Shown: positions 18,390 to 26,851 of the stretch, piece by piece | How the letters are laid out: every line of letters starts with the position of its first letter | How positions within the stretch are numbered: position 1 is the first letter of the stretch | Assembly: GCF_017565645.3 (NCBI RefSeq) | Contig: NZ_CP086136.1 | Location: 930,001-994,000, forward strand | Source: Bradyrhizobium barranii subsp. barranii | GTDB taxonomy: Bacteria; Pseudomonadota; Alphaproteobacteria; Rhizobiales; Xanthobacteraceae | DNA: 64,000 nucleotides | Direction of reading: 5' to 3' | Translations under genes and position numbers: made by a program | Notes under the pieces: model-generated | Told to the model about the DNA's origin: nothing | Seen by the model: only the letters and a program-made list of their open reading frames with translations | Database searches by the model: none

Positions 18390-19088
18390 CTATTTCGCCA
18401 ACGCCCACTCGCCGACAAGGCGGAAGCGCGCTTTGGTATCATCCTGCTTGAACAGCGCGATCCGGTCGATCGCCAGCGTATCGAGACCGAGCGCCGCAAA
18501 CCTCGCGCGCAGCATCTCCAGGATCGGCCCGCGCCGTTCTGCATCCAGCCGTCCCGTCAGCGTCATGTGGAAGCGGAATTCTTCCATCACGTAAGGGTAA
18601 CCCCAGCGGTCGAGATAATCGCGCTGGCGCTCGCCGAGCTTCTCGGGTTTGCGCCGCGCGCGGTCTTCCGCCGTCATGGGCGCGCGGAAGTCGTCGAATT
18701 CGCGGACGCAATCGGCGGCAAGTTGCTGGAGCGCACCCACCGGCTCCGTCGGAATCACCGCGATGAAGCCGCTGATGGAGTCGACGACCGGGCGGATTGA
18801 CGGCATCGGTCGCGCCTTGCCGGCAAAGGCCGCGCAGGCTGCGACGAGCTCGGCTTCAGTTCTGCCGGGCGCCAGCGCCATCGGCGCCTTCAGCGTGCCG
18901 TGGAAACCGTATTTGCGGGGATCGGCCGTGACGTCGCGCCAGTCCGGCGCAACACGCGATGCGTCGGCAGGGAACGGCATCTCGTCGCCGGTGTAGACAT
19001 CGTAGCCGAGCAGCTCGGCGCCGAAGCAGGTGAGGGCGCTGTCGGCGCCGGCGGCAAAATAGATCGCGTAGCGGGGAAAATCTGTCAT
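18390..19088 (-). CDS. DUF1045 phosphonate-locus protein, 2H phosphoesterase fold
   Basis: A 232-aa protein of the DUF1045 family that accompanies C-P lyase genes. It has the two HxT motifs of 2H phosphoesterases, H63-G-T65 in YGFHGTLKAP and H174-M-T176 in FRFHMTLTG, which elsewhere act on cyclic phosphodiesters. It is the last gene of a minus-strand operon (transferase, PhnM1, this gene), 18 bases after PhnM1. As no PhnP is visible in this locus, it may open 5-phosphoribosyl 1,2-cyclic phosphate, the final C-P lyase intermediate. The motifs are seen, the reaction is inferred. Confidence 0.88.
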   Translation of the reverse strand: MTDFPRYAIYFAAGADSALTCFGAELLGYDVYTGDEMPFPADASRVAPDWRDVTADPRKYGFHGTLKAPMALAPGRTEAELVAACAAFAGKARPMPSIRPVVDSISGFIAVIPTEPVGALQQLAADCVREFDDFRAPMTAEDRARRKPEKLGERQRDYLDRWGYPYVMEEFRFHMTLTGRLDAERRGPILEMLRARFAALGLDTLAIDRIALFKQDDTKARFRLVGEWALAK

Positions 19089-19106
19089 CGCCCGAGCATA
19101 ACCGGT

Positions 19107-20300
19107 TCAGGCCGCAACAACAGCTTCGCGCGGCGTCGCCGCCGCAGCGAGCAGTCGCGTCGCATCGGTGAGATGCACCAGCTTTCCGCCTGATACCACC
19201 GCGATCAGCCGCGGCCGCAGCGGCACGCTGTCGTCGACCAGCAGCATGTCGGCGCGGCATCCTTCCGCGAGCACGCCGCGATCGGCAAGGCCGGTCGCGC
19301 GGGCCGGTCCCGCGGACACCAGGTTCCAGGACTCGGTCAACGGCAGCACACCGTCCGCGGCGAGGCGGAACGCGGCGAGCAGTTGCGCGGGATAGTAATA
19401 GTCCGACGCCAGCACCGAGCAGAGCCCCTTCGCGATCATGTCGGACGCCCGGGTCCAGCCGGTATGGCTGCCGCCGCGCACGACATTCGGCGCACCGTAG
19501 ACGATGGCATCGCCCTGGCTTGCAGCCGCTCGCGCGGTCTCCTCGTTGATCGGAAACTCCGCGATGTCAGCGCCCAACTCGCGAAACTCCTGCCGCATCG
19601 CCGGCGTCGCATCGTCGTGCGAGAGCATCCGCACCTCGGCCGCGCGAGCAGTTGCGGCAAGCCGCGACACGGAAGCCGGCACTTCACTGGCCCGCGAAAG
19701 CACACGCTCGACCAGCCGGTCGAATTCCTCGCCCGAGAGGCCGGTGCGCTCGACCATGCGGTTGCGCTTGCGCGGCTTGGCCATGTCGGCAACGGTGCCG
19801 TCCATGTGGTCGTTGAAGGCGAACAGGTCGACGCGGCCCTCGGCGAGCCACTGGCCGATCTCGGCCTCTGCATCGAAATTGTAGGTCTCGTGCCGCAGGT
19901 GGAAACGGGTATCGGCGGCGAATTGCGGGCGCTGCCGCTCGATCGCCTCCATCAGGGCGCGCGCATTGCCGGCGCTGCGCAGGCCCGGCTCCCACGAACA
20001 GGTCGTGGCGTGAAACACCGTGGTGATGCCGTTGCTGATCGCCTGGCGGTCACTGTCGGCGAGCGCGACGTCGATCGGGAAGTCGACGCCGGCGCGCGGC
20101 ATCATCTGGCGCTCGAAGGCATCGCCATGCAGATCGACGATGCCGGGCAGCACCAGCAGGTTGCGCGCATCGATCGCCAGCCGCGCACGGCCGCGAGAGG
20201 CATCGACCTGCGCAATGTCCGCGCCGGACACCAGAATGGAAGTTTCGACGAGCTCGGAGCCGATCAGGGCCCGGCCGCCCTCAAGGAAGATGTCTGTCAA
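19107..20300 (-). CDS. phnM: Alpha-D-ribose 1-methylphosphonate 5-triphosphate diphosphatase, copy 1
   Basis: A 397-aa amidohydrolase-superfamily PhnM. It has the metal-binding start [15 protein letters not shown], a [11 protein letters not shown] segment, [17 protein letters not shown] and [14 protein letters not shown]. PhnM releases pyrophosphate from the 5-triphosphate made by PhnGHIL. The start is TTG 20300, overlapping the stop of the upstream transferase gene as TTGA. It is one of two phnM genes in this locus. The other (30380-31537) shares the layout but differs clearly in sequence. Confidence 0.9.
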   Translation of the reverse strand: MTDIFLEGGRALIGSELVETSILVSGADIAQVDASRGRARLAIDARNLLVLPGIVDLHGDAFERQMMPRAGVDFPIDVALADSDRQAISNGITTVFHATTCSWEPGLRSAGNARALMEAIERQRPQFAADTRFHLRHETYNFDAEAEIGQWLAEGRVDLFAFNDHMDGTVADMAKPRKRNRMVERTGLSGEEFDRLVERVLSRASEVPASVSRLAATARAAEVRMLSHDDATPAMRQEFRELGADIAEFPINEETARAAASQGDAIVYGAPNVVRGGSHTGWTRASDMIAKGLCSVLASDYYYPAQLLAAFRLAADGVLPLTESWNLVSAGPARATGLADRGVLAEGCRADMLLVDDSVPLRPRLIAVVSGGKLVHLTDATRLLAAAATPREAVVAA

Positions 20301-20968
20301 GCGACCACGCTTCGTTTGCTGGCAGGGGAACGGGTGAGGGAGCTTGCCCGTGCTTCATATGCCGAGAGGAAATCTTCAATCCCGAGTTTGCGGAAATCGG
20401 GCAGTGCTTCACGCAATTTGTCGTGATCCCAGTCCCACCAGGCGAGTCGGGCCAGCCGTCCGGCGACGTCTTCCGAGAACCGCCGCCGCACGATGCGCGC
20501 CGGATTGCCGGCGACGATGGTGTAGGCCGGCACGTCCTTGGTGACGATGGCGCCCGCCGCGATCACCGCGCCGGTGCCGATGTTGCGGCCCGGCAGCACG
20601 ATCGCGCCATGGCCGATCCAGACGTCGTGGCCGATATGAACGTGATGCTGGCGCCGCCAGTCGAAGAACTCGGTGTCGTCGCTCTCGCCTTCGAAGTAGG
20701 CGCTGGAACGATAGGTGAAATGCGCCTGCGTGGCGCGATGCATCGGATGATTGCCGGGATTGATGCGCGTCATCGCCGCGATCGAGCAGAATTTTCCGAT
20801 GGTGGTGTAGGTGATCTGGGCGTCGTTCACGACATAGGAGTAGTCGCCCATCGTGACTTCAGTGAGGATCGTGCGCGCACCGACTTCGGTATAGGTGCCG
20901 AGCCTGGTCTCATGCAGCTTCGCCGAAGGGTCGATGGTCGGTTGAACCGAGAGCGCCTTGCCGGCCAT
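20297..20968 (-). CDS. Hexapeptide-repeat acyltransferase of phosphonate loci
   Basis: A 223-aa left-handed beta-helix transferase of the xenobiotic/chloramphenicol acetyltransferase type. Imperfect hexapeptide repeats run through about residues 10-190 ([56 protein letters not shown]). The catalytic His is expected in GNHPMHR. A family of this kind is known from C-P lyase operons and may N-acetylate aminoalkylphosphonates in place of PhnO, which I infer because no PhnO is seen. It is the first gene of the minus-strand arm, with a three-half-site Pho box just upstream. Confidence 0.85.
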   Translation of the reverse strand: MAGKALSVQPTIDPSAKLHETRLGTYTEVGARTILTEVTMGDYSYVVNDAQITYTTIGKFCSIAAMTRINPGNHPMHRATQAHFTYRSSAYFEGESDDTEFFDWRRQHHVHIGHDVWIGHGAIVLPGRNIGTGAVIAAGAIVTKDVPAYTIVAGNPARIVRRRFSEDVAGRLARLAWWDWDHDKLREALPDFRKLGIEDFLSAYEARASSLTRSPASKRSVVA

Positions 20969-21015
20969 GCTACATCCGATAGGTCGAGGGCGGGCGTACC
21001 TCTTCGAGCGCCCTG

Positions 21016-21044
21016 ATGACAACGTCATGACGATGCGATGACAG
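21016..21044 (-). promoter_or_regulatory. Pho-box-like site, three half-sites, for the minus-strand phn arm
   Basis: ATGAC occurs at 21016, 21027 and 21038, exactly 11 bases apart. On the minus strand this reads CTGTCATCGCATCGTCAT plus a further TTGTCAT, the spacing and sequence of PhoB half-sites (consensus CTGTCATAWAWCTGTCAT). It lies 48-76 bases upstream of the transferase start at 20968. Control by phosphate starvation is inferred. Confidence 0.7.
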
Positions 21045-21081
21045 GGGAAGAGGTGTGTAGGATCGCCGCACCGCGATCCGC

Positions 21082-21099
21082 GTGTCACACAAGTGTCAA
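21082..21099 (+). promoter_or_regulatory. Pho-box-like site upstream of phnC
   Basis: GTGTCACACAAGTGTCAA has TGTCA at 21083 and 21094, 11 bases apart, as in a PhoB site. It lies 44-61 bases before the phnC start and back to back with the minus-strand Pho box, so both arms of the locus can be switched on together. Confidence 0.65.
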
Positions 21100-21142
21100 G
21101 TGCCGGCGCTAGCGGTGGCAGCCAGCTACTCTGGAGCCCTCT

Positions 21143-21952
21143 ATGCTGGTGGTTGAAGGTCTGACGTGCCGCTTCGGCGCAAAAGCCGCGGTGGACGACG
21201 CTTCGTTTCAAATCTCCCCCGGCGGCTTCGTCGGTGTGATCGGGCGCTCCGGCGCCGGCAAGTCGACCATGCTGCGCATGATCAATCGCCTGGCGACGCC
21301 GACGCAGGGCCGTATCCTGTTCGACGGCCTCGACGTCACCGCGCTGCGCGGCAAGGAGCTGCGGCAGTGGCGGGCGCGCTCGGCGATGATTTTCCAGCAG
21401 TTCAACCTGGTTGGCCGGCTCGATGTGCTGACCAACGTCCTGATGGGGCGTCTTGCCACGATGCCGGCCTGGCGCTCGCTGACGCAGACATGGCCCGAGC
21501 ACGACAAGGCGCTGGCGATGTCGGCGCTAGAGCAGTTCGATATCGCCTCGCTCGCCGCCCAGCGTGCCGACCAGCTCTCCGGCGGCCAGCAGCAGCGCGT
21601 TGCGATCGCCCGCGCGCTTGTGCAGCAGCCCGACATCATCCTCGCCGACGAGCCTATCGCCTCGCTCGACCCGCGCAACACCAAGATCGTGATGGATGCG
21701 CTGCTGCGCATCAACAAGCATTTCGGCATCACCGTGCTCTGCAACCTGCATTCGCTCGATCTAGCCCGCACCTATTGCGATCGCCTGATCGGCATGGCGC
21801 AGGGGCGCGTGGTGTTCGACGGCGCGCCGGCCGAATTGACCGACCACGTCGCGCGCGAGCTCTACGATCTCGAAGCCTCCGACGTCATGGGCGGAATGCC
21901 CGTGCCGGCGCCTGAGGGCGTGCCGGCGCTCGGAACGGCCGCGGCCGCCTGA
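21143..21952 (+). CDS. phnC: Phosphonate ABC transporter ATPase
   Basis: A 269-aa ABC ATPase. Walker A is GRSGAGKS (residues 34-41), the Q-loop is MIFQQFN, the signature is LSGGQQQR, Walker B is IILADEP, and the H-loop is NLHSLDL. Order and neighbours (phnD, phnE1, phnE2) identify it as the energising subunit for phosphonate uptake at the inner membrane. It is the first gene of the plus arm. Confidence 0.95.
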   Translation: MLVVEGLTCRFGAKAAVDDASFQISPGGFVGVIGRSGAGKSTMLRMINRLATPTQGRILFDGLDVTALRGKELRQWRARSAMIFQQFNLVGRLDVLTNVLMGRLATMPAWRSLTQTWPEHDKALAMSALEQFDIASLAAQRADQLSGGQQQRVAIARALVQQPDIILADEPIASLDPRNTKIVMDALLRINKHFGITVLCNLHSLDLARTYCDRLIGMAQGRVVFDGAPAELTDHVARELYDLEASDVMGGMPVPAPEGVPALGTAAAA

Positions 21953-22011
21953 GCCGCGCCTGTAGTTGCCAATTTTTGCGTCAACCGACCCCAACCGATG
22001 AAGAGGGTATC

Positions 22012-22947
22012 ATGATCACTCGCAGACTCGTTCTTGCCGGCGCCGCCGCGCTCGCGTTCACGACCTCGGCCTCCGCCGACGACTGGAAAGCCAAATATCC
22101 CGAACTGACCTTCGCGGTCATTCCGGCGGAAAACGCCTCGGGCGTGACCGAGCGCTGGGCGCCGTTCATGAACTATCTCTCCAAGGAATTGGGCGTGAAG
22201 GTCACGCTGCGCATCGCCAACGACTACGCCGCCGTCATCGAGGGCCAGCGCGCCGGCAACATCCATATCGCCAGCTACGGCTCGGCGTCGTTCGCCCGCG
22301 CCCGCCTGACCGGCGTCAAGACCGATGCCTTCGCCAACGACATCAACGCCGACGGTTCGACCGGCTACTACTCGGTGTTCTTCGTCAAGGCGAGCAGCCC
22401 CTACAAGAGCGTCGACCAGCTCAAGGGCAAGAACCTCGGCCTCGTCGATCCGAACTCGACCTCCGGCAACAACGTGCCGCGCTTCGAGCTCGACAAGATG
22501 GGTATCACGGACGCCGACACCTATTTCAGCAAGGTCGTCTTCACCGGCAGCCACGAGAACGCGATCCTGGCGCTGGCGCAGGGCACGGTCGACGTTGCGG
22601 CCAACCAGTGGACCAGCGATGACGATTCCACGCTGGCGCAGATGCTGACCAAGGGCATGCTGAAGAATGCCGACGGCTCGCCGATGAAGAAGGACGATTT
22701 CCGCATCATCCACAAGTCGGCACCGATCATCAACGGCCCCTACGCCTACAATTCCGACCTGCCGGAAGATGCCAAGGCGGCGATCGCCAAGGCGTTCTTC
22801 GACGCGCCGGCCAAGGACAAGGCGGCCTTCGATCGCCTCCAGGACGGCCAGAAGAAGGGTTTTCATCCCGCCACCACCAAGGACTGGGATGGCACGATCG
22901 AGCTGATCAAGTTCGTCGATGCACTGCGTAAGAAGAAGGCGTCCTGA
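22012..22947 (+). CDS. phnD: Phosphonate ABC transporter substrate-binding protein
   Basis: A 311-aa periplasmic binding protein with signal peptide RRLVLAGAAALAFTTSASA (cleavage about residue 22). The phosphonate-binding features VIPAENASGVTERW, ASYGSASFARA and DPNSTSGNNVPRF match the PhnD family. It starts at ATG 22012 after GAAGAGGG. The earlier in-frame start at 21976 lacks a site and would delay the signal peptide. A strong hairpin follows the stop, fitting higher expression of the binding protein than of the permeases. Confidence 0.95.
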   Translation: MITRRLVLAGAAALAFTTSASADDWKAKYPELTFAVIPAENASGVTERWAPFMNYLSKELGVKVTLRIANDYAAVIEGQRAGNIHIASYGSASFARARLTGVKTDAFANDINADGSTGYYSVFFVKASSPYKSVDQLKGKNLGLVDPNSTSGNNVPRFELDKMGITDADTYFSKVVFTGSHENAILALAQGTVDVAANQWTSDDDSTLAQMLTKGMLKNADGSPMKKDDFRIIHKSAPIINGPYAYNSDLPEDAKAAIAKAFFDAPAKDKAAFDRLQDGQKKGFHPATTKDWDGTIELIKFVDALRKKKAS

Positions 22948-22967
22948 GTTTCGGGACGATAGCACTG

Positions 22968-22999
22968 GAGCCGGGTCGATGGACCCGGCTCTTTCTCTT
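22968..22999 (+). terminator. Intra-operon hairpin between phnD and phnE1
   Basis: GAGCCGGGTC (22968-22977), loop gatg, GACCCGGCTC (22982-22991) form a perfect 10-bp GC-rich stem followed by TTTCTCTTT. It looks like a leaky intrinsic terminator or 3' stabiliser placed after the binding-protein gene, before phnE1 at 23024. Confidence 0.7.
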
Positions 23000-23023
23000 T
23001 GATCGACCACCTTTCCTGGCCAG

Positions 23024-23908
23024 ATGACCGTCGCGGTTTCGATCCTTCCCGAGCAGCAGCTCGCCGTGCTGAACGCGGCCTATCGCCAGGCGGTCGCGCG
23101 CAAGCGACTCCGACTCCTGTTGGGGCTGGTGATCTTTGCCGCAGCGCTGTTTCTTGCCGCGATCGGCGCGGAAGTGAACCTGCGCACCTTCTTTGCCCAT
23201 TTCGGCAATTTCATCAGCTATTTCGATCGCATCCTCACGCTGGACAGCGGCCAGCGGGTTTGGACCGATGCTGGCGAGTGGCTGTGGGGCTGGCGCAAAT
23301 GGCTGAAGATGCTGGGCGAGACGCTGCTGATCTCCTATGTCGGCACGCTGATCGGCGCGACCTTGGCCTTCGCCTTGAATTTCTTCGCGGCCGAGAACAC
23401 CTCGCCGTCGCCCTGGCTGCGCTTCGTGGTGCGTCGCCTGCTCGAATTCGCCCGCACCGTGCCGGGCATCGTCTTCGCGCTGATCTTCGTCATCGCGTTC
23501 GGCCTCGGGCCGATGGCCGGCGTGCTCGCGATCGCGATCCACACCACCGGAGCGCTCGGCAAGCTGTTCTCCGAGATCGTCGAGAACGCCGACATGAAGC
23601 CGGTCGAAGGCATCCGCTCGACCGGCGCGAGCTGGCTCTCCTGCATGCGCTTTGCGATCGTGCCGCAGGTGACGGCGGGCTATGCCAGCTACGCGCTGCT
23701 GCGCTTCGAGATCAACGTCCGTGAAGCCTCCGTGATGGGTTTCGTCGGGGCCGGCGGCATCGGCCAGGAGCTCGTCGTCGCCATCCGTAAGTTCTATTAC
23801 TCCGACGTCAGTGCCATCCTGCTCACCATCATCATCACGGTCTTCATCATCGACATCACCACGGGCTGGCTGCGCGGCCGTCTGTTCGGCAAGGAGGCAC
23901 GGACGTGA
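23024..23908 (+). CDS. phnE: Phosphonate ABC transporter permease 1
   Basis: A 294-aa inner-membrane permease with about six TM segments and the cytoplasmic EAA-type loop (ENADMKPVEGIRSTGASW) that contacts PhnC. The C-terminal MGFVGAGGIGQEL is typical of PhnE. It ends in a GTGA overlap with the second permease gene, so a PhnE1-PhnE2 heterodimer is expected. Confidence 0.94.
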   Translation: MTVAVSILPEQQLAVLNAAYRQAVARKRLRLLLGLVIFAAALFLAAIGAEVNLRTFFAHFGNFISYFDRILTLDSGQRVWTDAGEWLWGWRKWLKMLGETLLISYVGTLIGATLAFALNFFAAENTSPSPWLRFVVRRLLEFARTVPGIVFALIFVIAFGLGPMAGVLAIAIHTTGALGKLFSEIVENADMKPVEGIRSTGASWLSCMRFAIVPQVTAGYASYALLRFEINVREASVMGFVGAGGIGQELVVAIRKFYYSDVSAILLTIIITVFIIDITTGWLRGRLFGKEART

Positions 23909-24753
23909 CGAGGCCGCAGGAGGTCGACACGCGAGAGCTTCGCGCGCGCTACCCCGATGTGTTCGACCGCCCCGCTTCGGCGCGGCTCGCGATGCCGGCG
24001 ATGATCGTCGCGGCGTTTGCGATTCTGGTCTACGGCCTCGTCGATCTCGACTTCTCCCCGTCGCGATTCTTCGCAGGGCTGAGCCAGCTCGGCTGGATCA
24101 GCCTGATGATGATCCCGCCCGATCCCGGCTCTTCGCTCCCGGTCTATCTGAAAGCGCTGGGTGAGACGCTGTCGATCGCGCTGCTCGGCACGACGCTCGC
24201 GGCGGTGTTCGCGCTTCCGGTCAGCTTGCTCGCCGCTCGCAACGTCATACCCTCGCAGATCCTGCGCTTTCCTATCAGGCGTTTTCTCGATTCGATCCGC
24301 GGCGTCGATACGCTGATCTGGGCGCTGGTGTGGATTAATGTGGTCGGGCTTGGCCCGTTCGCCGGCGTGCTCGCCATCGCCGTGTCGGATTTCGGTGCGT
24401 TCGGAAAACTGTTCTCGGAGGCGATCGAAGGCGCCGACCAGAAGCAGGTCGAAGGCGTCCGCGCCTCCGGCGGCAGCGCTTTGCACGAAATCCGCTTCGG
24501 CCTGCTGCCGCAGGTGCTGCCCGTGATCGCCGGCCAGGTGCTCTATTTCATCGAATCCAACACGCGCTCGGCCACCATCATCGGCATCGTCGGCGCCGGC
24601 GGCATCGGCCTCCAGCTCGCCGAGCAGATCCGCGTGCTGGAATGGCAGCGGGTGTCGTTCCTGATCCTGATGATCCTGGTCGCCGTCGCCGCGATCGATT
24701 TCATCTCGAGCAAGCTGCGCTTTGCGATTATTGGGCGCAGGGCGGTGGCGTAG
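23905..24753 (+). CDS. phnE: Phosphonate ABC transporter permease 2
   Basis: A 282-aa permease with its own EAA loop (EGADQKQVEGVRASGGSA) and the C-terminal IGIVGAGGIGLQLAEQI. It starts with GTG 23905 overlapping the phnE1 stop. It is related to but clearly different from PhnE1, as expected for the two-permease version of the transporter in rhizobia. It is followed by an inverted palindromic repeat and the convergent phnF gene. Confidence 0.94.
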   Translation: MTRPQEVDTRELRARYPDVFDRPASARLAMPAMIVAAFAILVYGLVDLDFSPSRFFAGLSQLGWISLMMIPPDPGSSLPVYLKALGETLSIALLGTTLAAVFALPVSLLAARNVIPSQILRFPIRRFLDSIRGVDTLIWALVWINVVGLGPFAGVLAIAVSDFGAFGKLFSEAIEGADQKQVEGVRASGGSALHEIRFGLLPQVLPVIAGQVLYFIESNTRSATIIGIVGAGGIGLQLAEQIRVLEWQRVSFLILMILVAVAAIDFISSKLRFAIIGRRAVA

Positions 24754-24758
24754 CTTTC

Positions 24759-24912
24759 TTCCTTCTCCCCTTGTGGGAGAAGGTGGCGCGAAGCGCCGGA
24801 TGAGGGGTCTGCCTCCTCAAACTCAGATCGGTGTTTGCAGAGACATACCCCTCACCCGTCTCGTCGCTTCGCGACGCGCCACCCTCTCCCACAAGGGGAT
24901 AGGGGAAGAGAG
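24759..24912. repeat. Inverted pair of dispersed palindromic repeats
   Basis: The unit CTCCCCTTGTGGGAGAAGGTGGCGCG...GATGAGGGGT at about 24764-24810 recurs in inverted orientation at about 24846-24905. The two can fold into one long stem. The same unit reappears at 32773-33029. It fills the convergent gap between phnE2 and phnF and probably acts as a bidirectional transcript end. Confidence 0.8.
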
Positions 24913-24918
24913 CGCCGC

Positions 24919-25650
24919 TCACCCGTTCTCCACCAGAAACTCCACCCGCTCCGCCGCGAACCGCGAATGCTTCGTCACCAGCGGCTTGCCGGCGAGATCG
25001 TGGTCGGTGGCGTCGACCACCAGGATCGGCCGTCCCAGCGGCAAATCGAGCCGCGCGGCATCGGTTGCGTCCACGATGCCGGCGGTGATCCGGGTCGCGC
25101 CGCGGCTGTAGTCGCGGACGCCGTAGTGCTCGAGCAGTTTCGTCATCGAGCGCGTCGCGGCGAACACCTCGCCCGCGCCCGGGAACAATTCCGCTGACAG
25201 CCAGGTGGTGGAGACGCAGATCGGCGTGCGGTCGGCGAGGCGGATCGCCTCGATCCGCACCAGCGGCGCGCCGGCCTTCAATCCAAGTTCGCGCGCCAGT
25301 TCGCGGGTCGCGACATCGTCGGACGCCTCGATCAGCCGGCCATGCGGTTCGCGGCCGTCGGCGCCGACGATCTCTGAGAAGCGGGTGCGCGAGCGCAAAG
25401 GATAAGCGAGGCGCTGCGCCTCGACATAGGTTCCGCTGCCGCGTTCGGCGCGCACGATGCCGCGCTCGGCAAGCGCGGCCAGCGCGCGCCGCACGGTGTG
25501 GCGGTTCACCCGATAGGTTTCGGCGATCTCCATCTCGCCCGGCAGCTTGTCGCCGGCCGCAAAGCGGCCGTCGGCGATGCCGCGCTCGATGCCGTCGGCA
25601 ACGAGGCGCCACAGCGCGACGCCCGAAGAGGCTGTGTCCTGCATGCTCAT
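24919..25650 (-). CDS. phnF: GntR/HutC-family regulator of phosphonate genes
   Basis: A 243-aa regulator. The N-terminal GntR winged helix (about residues 12-75: GDKLPGEMEIAETYRVNRHT, VRRALAALAERGIV) precedes a UTRA ligand domain (about 95-235, TWLSAELFPGAGEVFA). It is placed between the transport and lyase operons and divergent from phnG. The palindrome at 25716-25741 is its likely operator. In other bacteria PhnF represses uptake/lyase genes until a phosphonate or phosphate-stress ligand appears. Confidence 0.92.
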   Translation of the reverse strand: MSMQDTASSGVALWRLVADGIERGIADGRFAAGDKLPGEMEIAETYRVNRHTVRRALAALAERGIVRAERGSGTYVEAQRLAYPLRSRTRFSEIVGADGREPHGRLIEASDDVATRELARELGLKAGAPLVRIEAIRLADRTPICVSTTWLSAELFPGAGEVFAATRSMTKLLEHYGVRDYSRGATRITAGIVDATDAARLDLPLGRPILVVDATDHDLAGKPLVTKHSRFAAERVEFLVENG

Positions 25651-25683
25651 GTCGCCGAGAAGCCTACTTCAGAAATCACACGT

Positions 25684-25701
25684 TTGTCACGAAACAGTCA
25701 T
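25684..25701 (+). promoter_or_regulatory. Pho-box-like site upstream of phnG
   Basis: TTGTCACGAAACAGTCAT matches the PhoB consensus well, with GTCA elements 11 bases apart (25685 and 25696). It is the third such site in the locus. It is 78 bases from the phnG start and 15 bases from the palindrome that follows. Confidence 0.65.
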
Positions 25702-25715
25702 GGCGCTTCCGTATC

Positions 25716-25741
25716 AAGTTGTCTATTATCATAGACAACTT
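25716..25741. promoter_or_regulatory. Palindromic operator, probable PhnF site
   Basis: AAGTTGTCTAT (25716-25726), spacer TATC, ATAGACAACTT (25731-25741): a perfect 11-bp inverted repeat. The ATAGAC half is like HutC/PhnF-type operators. A TATTAT hexamer (25724-25729) that could serve as a -10 lies inside, so binding would block phnG transcription. Confidence 0.75.
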
Positions 25742-25778
25742 CGATTCGGCAAGTTCTGTCAAAAGCTCGGTGGATTTG

Positions 25779-26234
25779 GTGACCCAGCACAACAACCAGC
25801 AAGTCCAGCGCAAGGCCGCGATGGCCGTGCTGGCGCACGCGGAGGCGGGCGAGATCGCCGCTCGCCTCCGCGCTCTCGCCCTGCCGGCGCATCAGGAGCT
25901 GCGCGCGCCGGAAAGCGGTCTCGTCATGCTGCGCGGCCGGGTCGGCGGCGACGGTGCGCCGTTCAATCTCGGTGAAGCCACGGTGTCCCGCGCGGCGGTC
26001 CGGCTCGCAAGCGGCGAGGTCGGCTTCGGCTACACGCTAGGGCGCGACGGCGAGAAGGCGCGGCTAATCGCGCTGTGCGACGCGCTGGCGCAGTCCAGTG
26101 ATTTTGGTGAGGCGGTGGAGCGTGACGTTATCGCGCCGTTGCGCGAGCAGCTTATGATCCAGCGCAAGCAGGCGGCGGCCGAGACCGCCGCGACGAAGGT
26201 TGATTTCTACACCATGGTGCGCGGTGAGGGGTGA
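25779..26234 (+). CDS. phnG: C-P lyase core subunit PhnG
   Basis: A 151-aa PhnG, part of the PhnGHIJ core complex that couples ATP ribose to the phosphonate. The conserved end ATKVDFYTMVRGE and the middle LGEATVSRAAVRL are typical. GTG 25779 is chosen because CGGTGGA lies at the right distance and the product then has the family length. Upstream in-frame starts from 25719 would fall inside the operator palindrome. Confidence 0.93.
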   Translation: MTQHNNQQVQRKAAMAVLAHAEAGEIAARLRALALPAHQELRAPESGLVMLRGRVGGDGAPFNLGEATVSRAAVRLASGEVGFGYTLGRDGEKARLIALCDALAQSSDFGEAVERDVIAPLREQLMIQRKQAAAETAATKVDFYTMVRGEG

Positions 26235-26238
26235 GGCC

Positions 26239-26847
26239 ATGACCACGATTGCGGAACTACCGCCGGGTTTCGTCGACAAGGTGTTGTCGGCGCAATCGAC
26301 CTTTCGTTCCGTCATGGACGCGATGGCGCGGCCGGGCTCGGTCCAGCGCATCGTGCCGATGGCGGGAGCGCCCGAGCCAACGATGCGCGGCACTGCCGCG
26401 ATCGCGCTGACGCTGTTCGATCACGACACGCCGCTCTGGCTCGATGCCCGGATGGCGGAGAGGTCGGACGTGGTGAAATGGCTTAAGTTCCACACCGGCG
26501 CGCCGGTGGTGCAGGACTCTTCGATCGCGAGTTTCGCGCTGATCAGCGACGGCGCGGCGCTGCCGTCGCTCGAACGCTTCGCGCTGGGCACGAATGAGTA
26601 TCCGGATCGTTCGACCACGGTGATCCTTCAGGTCGAGAGCCTGGATGCAGGGCGCAGTTTCGAACTGCGTGGCCCCGGCATCGACGGTGTCGCGACGCTT
26701 CAGGCCTCGATCAGGCCTTTCGACCTGTTCGAACGGCTGCAGTTCAACGAAGCGCTGTTTCCGCGCGGCATCGATTTGGTGCTGGTCGCCGATGATGCCG
26801 TGATTGCGATCCCGCGCACCACGCGTGTCGTGAACAAGGGAAGCTAG
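26239..26847 (+). CDS. phnH: C-P lyase core subunit PhnH
   Basis: A 202-aa PhnH, a PLP-transferase-like fold without cofactor that sits in the core complex. It begins at ATG 26239, four bases after phnG. It has the typical opening FVDKVLSAQSTFRSVMDAMA and the ELRGPGIDG motif. Confidence 0.94.
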   Translation: MTTIAELPPGFVDKVLSAQSTFRSVMDAMARPGSVQRIVPMAGAPEPTMRGTAAIALTLFDHDTPLWLDARMAERSDVVKWLKFHTGAPVVQDSSIASFALISDGAALPSLERFALGTNEYPDRSTTVILQVESLDAGRSFELRGPGIDGVATLQASIRPFDLFERLQFNEALFPRGIDLVLVADDAVIAIPRTTRVVNKGS

Positions 26848-26851
26848 TCGC

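Noticed and set aside
24759..24912. CRISPR-like look of repeated GC-rich units
   Set aside because: Only two inverted copies with no regular spacers. This is an intergenic palindromic repeat. No CRISPR array was seen in the window.
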